Shown piece by piece: positions 1-6,145 of a stretch of DNA of 31,784 bases. Below the pieces are notes generated by a model. It did no database searches. It saw only the letters and a list, made by a program, of their open reading frames with translations, and was not told the DNA's origin. Source of the DNA: Delftia sp. PS-11 (GTDB lineage Bacteria; Pseudomonadota; Gammaproteobacteria; Burkholderiales; Burkholderiaceae_C); NCBI RefSeq assembly GCF_029870285.1, contig NZ_JACSYA010000046.1, forward strand, positions 1-31,784. The letters are read 5' to 3'. The position numbers and the translations under genes are program-made. Within the stretch, counting starts at the first letter, position 1. The number at the start of each line of letters is the position of its first letter.

Positions 1-518
1 GCAAATTCTTGAGCTTCGTCCTTCGCCACAAGCCTGATGCAATTGGCCTGACGCTGGATCCACAAGGCTGGACCTCAATTGACGAACTGATCGCCAAGAG
101 CAACGCAGCTGGAACCCGGCTCAGCCGAGAGGACTTGCTGCATGTTGTTGAGACCAGCGACAAGAAGCGCTTCTCAGTCTCGGCCGATGGACTTCGCATT
201 CGCGCTGCACAAGGGCATTCGGTCGCCGTAGAGCTTGGCTCGCCTGCGCAAGAACCGCCAACGACGCTGTATCACGGCACCGCCACACGCTTCGTTGATT
301 CGATCCTGTCAGAAGGCTTGAAATCGCAGGCGCGCCAACAGGTGCATTTGTCCGCAGATGAAGCAACTGCGCGTTGCGTCGGCCAGCGGCACGGTCAACC
401 TGTCATCCTCAAGATCGAAGCCCTTCGCATGCACGCGCAGGGCTTCAAGTTCTACTGCGCAGACAACGGCGTCTGGCTGACGGATCAGGTGCCGCCGGAG
501 TTCTTGACCCCGTCGTAG
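1..518 (+). CDS. kptA: RNA 2'-phosphotransferase (KptA/Tpt1 family), 5' end cut by window edge
   Basis: KptA/Tpt1 enzymes move a 2'-phosphate from RNA to NAD+, giving ADP-ribose 1'',2''-cyclic phosphate. In eukaryotes this finishes tRNA splicing; the bacterial role is unsettled. The reading frame is open from base 3 and begins KFLSFVLRHKP, which matches the conserved family N-terminus (usually SK-F-L-S-x-VLRHKP). The true start therefore lies just outside the window, and the TTG at 9 is only an internal Leu. About 171 residues are visible, near the usual ~180. The Arg of LRHK, the His of LYHGT and the VHLS motif correspond to NAD/phosphate-binding positions. The stop is TAG at 516-518. It converges on the minus-strand toxin/immunity array, whose last gene ends about 50 bp away. 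Confidence 0.9.
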   Translation, partial: KFLSFVLRHKPDAIGLTLDPQGWTSIDELIAKSNAAGTRLSREDLLHVVETSDKKRFSVSADGLRIRAAQGHSVAVELGSPAQEPPTTLYHGTATRFVDSILSEGLKSQARQQVHLSADEATARCVGQRHGQPVILKIEALRMHAQGFKFYCADNGVWLTDQVPPEFLTPS

Positions 519-570
519 AGTACGGCAGACTCTGCAACAACCTCAAGGCAACCGAAGCTATCGACGTAGA

Positions 571-846
571 TCATGCAATGGCGCATGACCCATCGGCCTC
601 GCCAGTGAGCCGCCCCTCGTCAACTGCCTCGCCGGCGCGATTGACCGCATTCCACCCAGACCCGGCGACTCCCGCTGCCGCAATCGCCTGCGAAGAACGC
701 GTATTCAAGATCATGATTCTGCCGTCTCGAACGATGTAGTCGTCCAGATCAGCCATATGAAGACTTAAGCTGTTGGGCATCGCGCTGCGCAGCGTTTTTT
801 CGTCAACTTCAACGGACACTCCAGCTTGACAAGTGATGGAAATCAT
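571..846 (-). CDS. Hypothetical protein, candidate immunity gene I5 of the terminal RHS cassette
   Basis: 91 residues, no recognised family. I start it at the ATG at 846 rather than the in-frame TTG at 858, because a GGGGGA ribosome-binding sequence lies just upstream of that ATG. It has no signal peptide or membrane segment. The N-terminus (ISITCQAGVSVEVDEKTL) looks like a small beta-rich fold, and the C-terminus is Ala/Gly-rich. It lies 126 bp downstream of the stop of the RHS tip remnant T5 (973), the position expected for a cognate immunity gene in RHS loci. The immunity role is inferred from position only. The partner tip is now largely deleted, so this may be an orphan. Confidence 0.5.
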   Translation of the reverse strand: MISITCQAGVSVEVDEKTLRSAMPNSLSLHMADLDDYIVRDGRIMILNTRSSQAIAAAGVAGSGWNAVNRAGEAVDEGRLTGEADGSCAIA

Positions 847-972
847 CGATTCCCCCAATCACTGAGATTAATTTTCAGATTCTGCACAGGTTGAGTTCTT
901 GCAGCTTGACCAAGTGATAGATAGCCCTCCCGCCGTCTGAGCAGGCTCTTTACCTACGAGCCACCCCGCAAC

Positions 973-1450
973 TTAACGGTGATTGCCATCGAAAATCACC
1001 ATACCATCAACCTTGATTGCAGGAGCAGCTTCATCAGCTTCAAGGTGGTGAGCATATGATTTCCCGAGATGAGACAGACACCCCCCGCTCCAGCTCCCTT
1101 CCCGGACATTGCTGACCAGGCTCTGGAAGCCCAGGGAAATATTGAACGCGTCCCAGACGGTTTCGGCAAGCTTGCCGTCCGGGTCCAGGTATTTGTTCGG
1201 GTTGTTGTTGGCGTAAGCGTATCAGTTGAAGCTGTGGATCTTCTCGGAATGCATCTCCTTGGGGTCCATGCCTGTGAAACGGTCCATCAGCGGCATGTGG
1301 TCATGTGGGTCATGCCTGTTTCCCGTTTCGGGGTTGTAGGGCCTACCAGCAAGCAACAGCTTGTTGTTTGTGCTGCCTAGCCCCACTTCCTGGCGGTAGC
1401 TGTTGGTCAGTTAGTTTTACTTCCAAAGTACGGCACCGGACTGGTCAACG
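973..1450 (-). pseudogene. RHS core C-terminal remnant with deleted toxin tip (cassette T5)
   Basis: On the minus strand this is a decayed copy of the core region of the RHS gene at 5204-6145. The 5' part (about 1450-1225) matches poorly and has in-frame stops, for example after DQSG...LWK and a TGA at 1222-1224 where the intact gene has Arg in SFNRYAYA. From 1221 the frame is open: YAYANNNPNKYLDPDGKL, then the linker LVSNVREGSWSG, as in the parent. It then departs after about six residues into a roughly 33-residue tail ending VDGMVIFDGNHR and TAA (973-975). The tail looks like the extreme C-terminus of a toxin whose middle has been lost. There is no usable start codon, so I call it a pseudogene. 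Confidence 0.8.
1101..1221. repeat. 121-bp RHS core/linker repeat, near-identical to 5647-5767
   Basis: Bases 1101-1221 align without gaps to 5647-5767 at a constant offset of 4546. I find one mismatch, G at 1150 against A at 5696. The block encodes the DPDG motif and the start of the linker to the toxin tip. Sequence on either side is much more diverged, so identity is concentrated exactly at the tip junction. That fits recent duplication or gene conversion. Confidence 0.9.
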
Positions 1451-1525
1451 CGCTTGCTTTTGAGTCGGATGTATTCGGATGGCTGAAATTTGCTGTATTG
1501 CAAAAAAATACCATGCGCGCTATTT

Positions 1526-1918
1526 TTAAATAGAACTGTTGAAATTTTTAATATGTAGGATATCTTTCATAAGAGATTGATGTTCCGATTTTTTTAGATT
1601 TATCCAATAAAATTGCATCTTCTCCAAAGAGTTTTTGTCACCCCCGATAATTTCTTTTGATTTTACAATATGCAGTCGATCTTTCTTTCCAGAAGAGAAC
1701 TCTAGTTCCAAGGAGGCAAGCAGCAAAAGATAGAGTGCAGTCTTTACCTCATCGTCGAATTCTCTTAATTCTAGCGCATTCAATAGTCTGGGAATAATTT
1801 CAGGATCTGCAAATTCTATTTCCCAATCCTGCTCTTTGCCACTAGCATTTATCCCAATCAAAGTACTAGCCATTTTGGCGGCCTTTACCGTGGGTCCATA
1901 GTATTCTGACATATTCAT
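1526..1918 (-). CDS. Putative immunity protein I4
   Basis: 130 residues, AT-rich codon use unlike the genomic background, and no recognised family. The ATG at 1918 overlaps the stop of the upstream tip T4 as ATGA, so the two are translationally coupled. The sequence is acidic and helix-rich (for example EIIPRLLNALELREFDDEV, then YLLLLASLELEF), with no signal peptide. This suggests a small cytosolic binding protein. Position directly behind an RHS tip and the foreign base composition are the grounds for calling it immunity. No specific Imm family could be assigned by eye. It is followed by about 75 bp of AT-rich spacer before the T5 remnant. Confidence 0.7.
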   Translation of the reverse strand: MNMSEYYGPTVKAAKMASTLIGINASGKEQDWEIEFADPEIIPRLLNALELREFDDEVKTALYLLLLASLELEFSSGKKDRLHIVKSKEIIGGDKNSLEKMQFYWINLKKSEHQSLMKDILHIKNFNSSI

Positions 1919-2331
1919 AGCTCAGGATATGCGGTTTTTACTCCATTGGAGCTTGGCACTATACGCACTGATGTTGCTGGTACATATTTTCCGTCAGGCA
2001 TAATAATTCTGGCGGGAAAATTTGGAGGTATTGGTACAGATATTGCTCCATTTTTTAGGTTGTTTAAATTATCAAAGATAAGCCGTGCTGCGGTCTGATC
2101 GTCAAGAAACTGACCCATTGGCAAACCTGATCCTGCTGCACGCTTTGTTAGGAAATCCGTCGAGTTTTGTCCATGAACTGTGAAGGTATGGCCAAATTTT
2201 GCTTTAGTAATTGGAATTATGGAACTTGCGGAATTTGTTGCTCGATAAATGGAAAGACCAATACCAGCGTCTCCAGGCACCACAGGTATCGCCGCCGCAA
2301 CGCCATCCACCGCGATACCCGCCGCATCCAC
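1915..2331 (-). CDS. Orphan RHS toxin tip T4
   Basis: 138 residues from a GTG at 2331. The same frame is open back to about 2376, where an in-frame TAG cuts it off from any core. The first ~35 residues (DAAGIAVDGVAAAIPVVPG...) match residues 177-194 and beyond of the main RHS protein. The remainder is a distinct tip: FGHTFTVHGQNSTDFLTKRA, a GQFLDDQTAARLI stretch, and the end PSSNGVKTAYPEL. The His-containing GHTFTVHG motif followed by a conserved-looking C-terminus suggests a small nuclease-like toxin, but this is inference. It has no secretion signal and no cage, so it is probably silent unless recombined onto the main gene. It overlaps the I4 immunity gene by 4 nt. Confidence 0.7.
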   Translation of the reverse strand: MDAAGIAVDGVAAAIPVVPGDAGIGLSIYRATNSASSIIPITKAKFGHTFTVHGQNSTDFLTKRAAGSGLPMGQFLDDQTAARLIFDNLNNLKNGAISVPIPPNFPARIIMPDGKYVPATSVRIVPSSNGVKTAYPEL

Positions 2332-2378
2332 CGCAGCGCCGCTCCAGTTGCCTGCACGAACATTGCTGACCAGGCTCT
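2271..2378. repeat. 108-bp RHS linker repeat, homologous to 5563-5670
   Basis: Bases 2271-2378 align without gaps to 5563-5670, with about eight mismatches, mostly clustered near the core-proximal end. It encodes the Ala/Val-rich linker (AAAIPVVPG) that joins the RHS core to its variable tip. Homology stops sharply at 2378, where unrelated AT-rich DNA begins. Confidence 0.9.
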
Positions 2379-2553
2379 ACAATTTTGTATAAATATTTTA
2401 AATAAACAGAATTGTATTTATCACCAAATTTCTGCTTAAAAACAGTCCCGGTCTTCTATAAATATTCCGTCAAGCCATCAATTTGTTTTAACAAAATTTC
2501 TGCTAAAAATCAAAAATTCTATAATAACAGACGCTGCGGTTATTAATTTTTAC
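2379..2553. other. AT-rich spacer with a short internal duplication and a possible coding relic
   Basis: There is no intact gene. On the minus strand one frame reads KQIDGLTEYL, a stop, then KTGTVFKQKFGDKYNSVYLK, before running into the RHS linker out of frame. This may be the end of another lost tip or immunity gene. The motif TTTTTA(A)GCAGAAATTT occurs twice (about 2426-2441 and 2491-2507, minus strand), a sign of a local duplication. Confidence 0.4.
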
Positions 2554-2823
2554 TTAATTTCCGTCAGGCTCCAATCTCACACCTTCATGCGTGACGAAAC
2601 AGTCTACAAAACCTGATATTTCTCCAGGCATGTAAATGACAAGAAAATCCTCATTAGGTGCTATAGTAAAATTTTGATTTTCTGTATTGCTTTCAAATAT
2701 AGCATGAACTACGACACGTTGGCCTGATTGTAGTATGTAGTATTCTGGCATTGGTTCCAATACTATCTTTGTTGGATTTGATTTTTCATTTTGTATCGCT
2801 ATTTTTATGCTTATATTTGACAT
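2554..2823 (-). CDS. Small hypothetical protein, candidate immunity gene I3
   Basis: 89 residues, AT-rich, no recognised family. The beta-strand-rich pattern (ISIKIAIQNEK, KIVLEPMPEYYIL, SGQRVVVHAIFES, EDFLVIYMPGEISGFVD) resembles small single-domain proteins often found beside polymorphic toxins. The ATG at 2823 has GGGA about 10 bases upstream. If the neighbouring IS is removed, the broken tip T3 reads on to a TAA at 2811-2813. That stop lies inside this gene's start, giving a 13-nt overlap typical of tip/immunity pairs. The reconstruction is the main argument for an immunity role. The IS now separates the gene from its original upstream sequence. Confidence 0.6.
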   Translation of the reverse strand: MSNISIKIAIQNEKSNPTKIVLEPMPEYYILQSGQRVVVHAIFESNTENQNFTIAPNEDFLVIYMPGEISGFVDCFVTHEGVRLEPDGN

Positions 2824-2845
2824 GCTATTTTTCCCATATTTCTAG

Positions 2846-3719
2846 AGTGTGTTATGAACTTGCCACCGAAGCCAGCACCAGTGCGGCTTGCGGCAGCATG
2901 AGCACCGCAAAGACCAGAAAGTGCAAGCCACTCAACACCTGTGGCAGCCTTTCATAGTCCCGCGACAGTCGACGAAATCTCGCCAGCCACCCAAAGCTGC
3001 GCTCCACCACCCAGCGCTTGGGAAGCAGCACAAAGCCTTTCTTGGCGTCAGGCAGCTTCACAATCTGCAGATCAACCCCGTTGTTCTGAGCTGCCTGTCG
3101 CGCCTGCTCGCCCGTATAGCCTTGATCTGCCCAAGCCAGTTGTACGGTGTGACCCGTGGCCTGCTGTACCTGCTCGCACAGCGTTTGCACCTGTGCACGC
3201 TCTTGCTCATCGGCAGGCGTGACGTGCACCGCCAGCAAATGACCCAGGGTATCCACTGCCATATGCACCTTGCTGCCACGCCTGCGCTTGTAGCCGTCGT
3301 AGCCCGCACGTGGGCCGCTCTCGCAACTGGACTGCAGTGTTCGCCCATCCAATACGACTGCGCTGGGCTGCCCCTGGCGGACTTGTGCCACGCGAATGAT
3401 GGAGCGCAGGTCACAGACCATGGCCTCAAAGCAGCCGGCCTCCAGCCAACGCCTGCTTTGCTGATAGACAGCTTCCCAAGGTGGCAGGTCATTGGGAAGC
3501 ATCCGCCAGGGAGCTCCTGCACGAACGAGCCAACGCGCAATGCGTTGAAGACTTCGCGCAGATCGTGCTCGCGCTGAGGAGCATGCAGATCCATCAGCGT
3601 CAGATAGGCAGCGGCGAAGCTCCATTCTTCATCGCTGACGTCAGTAGGATAGGGTTTGCGGGGCATCACCCGACTCTACCGGGGCTTGGCAATTGATGGC
3701 GCAAATTTCATAACACGCT
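2846..3719 (-). mobile_element. IS5-family insertion sequence (IS427-like group), 874 bp
   Basis: The ends carry 13-bp inverted repeats, AG(T/C)GTGTTATGAA, at 2846-2858 and 3707-3719 with one mismatch. Direct copies of CTAG flank it (2842-2845 and 3720-3723), the 4-bp target preferred by many IS5-family elements. It encodes one transposase on the minus strand, split over two frames. The transposase stop codon lies inside the left inverted repeat, as is common in compact elements. The sharp ends and target duplication show a simple insertion into the RHS tip T3. Confidence 0.9.
2852..3666 (-). pseudogene. IS5-family DDE transposase, two-frame (frameshifted)
   Basis: The first frame starts at the ATG at 3666 (MPRKPYPTDVSDEEW) and runs to REVFNALR. 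The homologous continuation WLVRAGAPWRMLPNDLPPWE lies in another frame, so the two halves are out of register at about 3530. Re-reading one base (-1) would give FNALRRWLVRAG, one residue longer than expected; alternatively two bases are inserted. I see no A-rich slippery heptamer here, so decay is more likely than programmed frameshifting, though some relatives do use frameshifting. The DDE residues appear intact: Asp in VVLDGRTLQSS, Asp in AWADQGYTGEQ, and Glu in RWVVERSFGWLARFRRLSRD. Confidence 0.85.
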
Positions 3720-3863
3720 CTAGAGGCCAGACGACCTTCTAGGGAGTTAGGACCGACGATTTTTGACCATCCTTGATTTGTCAATTTCAGGGAAGAAAAT
3801 GGCACATTGAATTCTATGTAAATACTTCCAGGCTTGGCTTATTCAATCAATGCAGAGGCATTA

Positions 3864-3988
3864 GAGCGTGTTCTGAAATTCAGTGCAAATCATTGATTTG
3901 ACTGAAGAATTTTACTATTTTCACTTTTACGAAAACGTACGCAAGTGCTTTTCATAAAAGAGAATTTTTCAAAGCACATAACACGCTC
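3864..3988. mobile_element. MITE-like 125-bp element with IS5-type ends
   Basis: The ends are GAGCGTGTTCTG (from 3864) and, on the other strand, GAGCGTGTTATG (from 3988). Both resemble the inverted repeat of the IS at 2846-3719. The interior has no reading frame but holds two hairpins: TTCAGTGCAAATCA facing TGATTTGACTGAA (about 3879-3906), and GTGCTTT facing AAAGCAC (about 3946-3977). The flanks (TTAG and CCAA) do not match, so no target duplication survives. It could be a non-autonomous derivative or two abutting IS-end relics. Confidence 0.5.
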
Positions 3989-4012
3989 CAAGAAAATAAA
4001 ACGTTCATTATT

Positions 4013-4310
4013 CTAAATATTGGTTAGTATGTTTATAATTTTTTCCGTGGCAACTACTTTCCCCTCCCAGAGAGTTACATTTTTACCCTCTTGTATCATG
4101 GGTAGTGCAATTTCTGGAAATAAAAATTTAATGGGAATTTCATAAAACTCCCCCAGCTCCAAACATTTTCCATCAAGTAACAATCTACAGTCGAAAGATT
4201 CATTTCCAACAAAGAGAGGGCAGCCATAAAAATTTCCTTGAATAGCATTTTTTCTGTCACCTTCATTTGTTGTAAAAAAATCGAACTGAAATTATGGCAT
4301 CTGGGTTCAT
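4013..4310 (-). pseudogene. Putative immunity gene I2, broken by one extra base in a T7 run
   Basis: The ATG at 4310 lies 4 nt behind the stop of tip T2. As it stands it encodes only 15 residues (MNPDAIISVRFFYNK). If one T is dropped from the seven-T run (minus strand; A7 at 4274-4280), the frame reads VRFFTTNEGDRKNAIQGNFY, then GCPLFVGNESFDCRLLLDGK, and ends TLWEGKVVATEKIINILTNI and TAG at 4013-4015: 98 residues. The recovered protein looks coherent, like small beta-barrel immunity-type proteins with an LWEGK-hA-G-h signature. The homopolymer could mean decay, slippage-driven on/off switching or a sequencing error. Confidence 0.7.
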
Positions 4311-4314
4311 TTTT

Positions 4315-4702
4315 TTAGAATTTACTTGATGGAAGAGGTGAATGATCCATAATCGCAGGCGATATTCCGATGATTCGGTTATTGGGTATTACCCAAGCTG
4401 GTATTCCTCTATCAACTGATGCCGGAGATAAATCACGCAAAACAGATTCCGGTATATCTATCTTAATAATGACACAAGGGAGATCTCCAAAGGATTTCAC
4501 CGCTTGCTTGGAATATGTGGAGCACTGGCTCCTGATGTGGTGAAATATTTTCCCTCTGCAGATCCAAGATTCCTTAAAGCTCCGGTGGCTTTGACATCTG
4601 CTAACTCTGCTGGTCCAACAGCTCTAAATAATGTAACTGTCCGTGGAGTAGTGGTTTTTGCTGCCCGATACGCAGCAATGCTTGCCCCCATCCCTCAAGG
4701 AC
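4315..4702 (-). pseudogene. Orphan RHS toxin tip T2, frameshifted; possibly ADP-ribosyltransferase-like
   Basis: About 35 bp at 4666-4702 match the RHS linker at 5532-5568 (protein GASIAAYRA). The tip proper follows: TVTLFRAVGPAELADVKATG, then EGKYFTTSGASA. At about 4528 the frame breaks and continues as TYSKQAVKSFGDLPCVIIKI to PLPSSKF and TAA at 4315. One missing base explains the break, since the two halves join naturally as SGASA-x-TYSKQAVKSF. The LFRAV ... GKYFT ... AxxYxKQA layout resembles ADP-ribosyltransferase-type toxins, but I have no catalytic residue to prove it. There is no intact core, start or export signal. Confidence 0.65.
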
Positions 4703-4730
4703 TTGGCTTTTCCCTGCAATATTTTGTGCG

Positions 4731-5204
4731 CTATATTTTATTTAAAGGACCTATCGTATCCTTTGAGAAAAATCTGGTTTTTGGGTCTGTTGCAGGCTCG
4801 TAACCACAGTAGTAATCATATGAATGAGATATTTGCGAAAGATTTTTCGCACCGAGTGCAAGCGAAATGATGATATTTTCCGAATCAATTTTATCTATAT
4901 CGTTATTCGAAAAAATAATACTTACCTCATTTATCTGCTCAAAACGAAGTAGCCGGATAAGAGGTTGACGGATCTTTACTTTCCCAATTCTTGCACAATT
5001 TGATTTTATAAAAATGGAGGCAGGGGTAGGTCCGGACTTGAGGTATTGCATAAAATCATGATCATTATGATGATCGGTAATTTCCCCCAATTCACTATGA
5101 AATATTTCCAAAATGTTGAAGGATTGGATTATATTTGCAACTAAAATATTAAGTAAATTATCTGGAATTTTGTCGAAAACAAGCTCAACAAGTTCGGTCG
5201 CCAT
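4731..5204 (-). CDS. Putative immunity protein I1 for the expressed RHS toxin
   Basis: 157 residues, AT-rich, no recognised family. The start ATG at 5204 shares one base with the toxin stop (TAATG), so translation is coupled to the toxin gene. The protein is acidic, rich in Ile and Asp (for example SIIFSNNDIDKIDSENIII), and lacks a signal peptide. A cytosolic inhibitor of the adjacent tip is the likely role. Of the five cassettes this pair alone follows an RHS gene with intact core, linker and export signal, so it is the pair most likely expressed. Confidence 0.75.
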   Translation of the reverse strand: MATELVELVFDKIPDNLLNILVANIIQSFNILEIFHSELGEITDHHNDHDFMQYLKSGPTPASIFIKSNCARIGKVKIRQPLIRLLRFEQINEVSIIFSNNDIDKIDSENIIISLALGAKNLSQISHSYDYYCGYEPATDPKTRFFSKDTIGPLNKI

Positions 5205-6145
5205 TAGTCTAGAAACCCTTTAAATGTTCCATCCATATTTAATCTTGCGCCACGCCCATCTTCAATTCTTTTTTCTAGAAAAACTGGCCCATTTTCAGCG
5301 TTCTTTTTTGTAAATTTCCCAGGGGAGCGAATTATTTCGCGAAAATGATTCATTCCTTGCTCGTTCCATGTTCCCATAGAGCCGCTCATCTTTCCCCATG
5401 TCTCAGGATGTCTTCCCGAGTGCTTCGCTAGAGCATGCCCAACAACGGTACTACCTTTATATGCATTTTGTGCAGAAGAGAGGGCTAGCTTGGTTTGGGA
5501 GACGGATAACCCCCATGCTGTGCTTTCTACAGCCCGATACGCCGCAATACTCGCACCAACCCCTCCAGGCACCACAGGTATCGCCGCCGCAACGCCATCC
5601 ATCGCGATACCCGCCGCATCCACCGCGGCCCCGCTCCAGTTCCCCTCCCGGACATTGCTGACCAGGCTCTGGAAGCCCAGGGAAATATTGAACGCATCCC
5701 AGACGGTTTCGGCAAGCTTGCCGTCCGGGTCCAGGTATTTGTTCGGGTTGTTGTTGGCGTAAGCGTAGCGGTTGAAGCTGTGTATCTGTTGGGGATTCAC
5801 CTCCTTGGGGTCCATGCCCGTGAACCGGCCCAGCAGCGGCATGTAGTACCGCGCGCCCATGTAGACCAGCCCCGTATCGGCGTCATAGGGTTTGCCGCCA
5901 AACCACAGCCTGTTGCCCTCGCCAGAGGGCTGGTTTTTCTGGGGAGTGCCGTAGGGGTGGTAGTTTTCCTTCCAGACCACATTGCCAGACTGGTCTGTCG
6001 CCAGCCAGGGGGTGCCTGCGCTGTCGTTGTGGAAATAGGTGATGGTGGTCTGGGCCTGTGCGCCAGCGAATGCCAGCAGAATGCCGAACAGGAGCAAGGC
6101 TTTGGCCAGCAGCCCCTGGCAGGATGAACGAAAGCGGTTTTTCAC
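5204..6145 (-). CDS. Exported RHS core-domain protein with C-terminal toxin tip (T1)
   Basis: 313 residues from a GTG at 6145 that overlaps the upstream gene's stop (GTGA). Residues 1-31 form a signal peptide (AKALLLFGILLAFAGAQA, then QTT). Residues 35-66 are the classic RHS core strand (ITYFHNDSAGTPWLATD ... VVWKENYHPYG). Residues 89-141 hold DTGLVYMGARYY ... GRFTGMDP and NPNKYLDPDG, the motif that precedes tip release in RHS proteins. An Ala/Val-rich linker runs to about 195. The tip (about 205-313) contains VVGHALAKHSGRHPETWGK and DGRGARLNMDGTFKGFLD, motifs common in RNase-like polymorphic toxin tips; the activity is inferred. RHS proteins normally carry core and repeats in one chain, whereas here they are split. 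Confidence 0.85.
   Translation of the reverse strand: MKNRFRSSCQGLLAKALLLFGILLAFAGAQAQTTITYFHNDSAGTPWLATDQSGNVVWKENYHPYGTPQKNQPSGEGNRLWFGGKPYDADTGLVYMGARYYMPLLGRFTGMDPKEVNPQQIHSFNRYAYANNNPNKYLDPDGKLAETVWDAFNISLGFQSLVSNVREGNWSGAAVDAAGIAMDGVAAAIPVVPGGVGASIAAYRAVESTAWGLSVSQTKLALSSAQNAYKGSTVVGHALAKHSGRHPETWGKMSGSMGTWNEQGMNHFREIIRSPGKFTKKNAENGPVFLEKRIEDGRGARLNMDGTFKGFLD

Larger units (their letters stand above)
2811..3838 (-). pseudogene. RHS toxin tip T3, interrupted by an IS5-family element
   Basis: On the minus strand, 3838-3720 is open and reads AKPGSIYIEFNVPFSSLKL, then TNQGWSKIVGPNSLEGRLAS. The pattern recalls C-terminal pieces of RHS tips I have seen, but I cannot name the family. The frame meets the IS at the target site CTAG. 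Removing the IS and one CTAG copy gives ...GRLASRNMGKIACQI and a TAA at 2811-2813, overlapping the start of I3. Upstream, a TAA lies eight codons before AKPGS and the MITE-like element begins at 3863, so the 5' part of the tip is lost too. It is dead on at least two counts. Confidence 0.65.

Noticed and set aside
517..533. AGAGT/ACTCT inverted repeat after kptA as a terminator
   Set aside because: Arms are only 5 bp and no T-run follows, so chance is likely.
6142..6145. RHS split as a simple frameshift or nonsense mutation
   Set aside because: The second gene begins with a complete signal peptide that a broken single gene would not contain.
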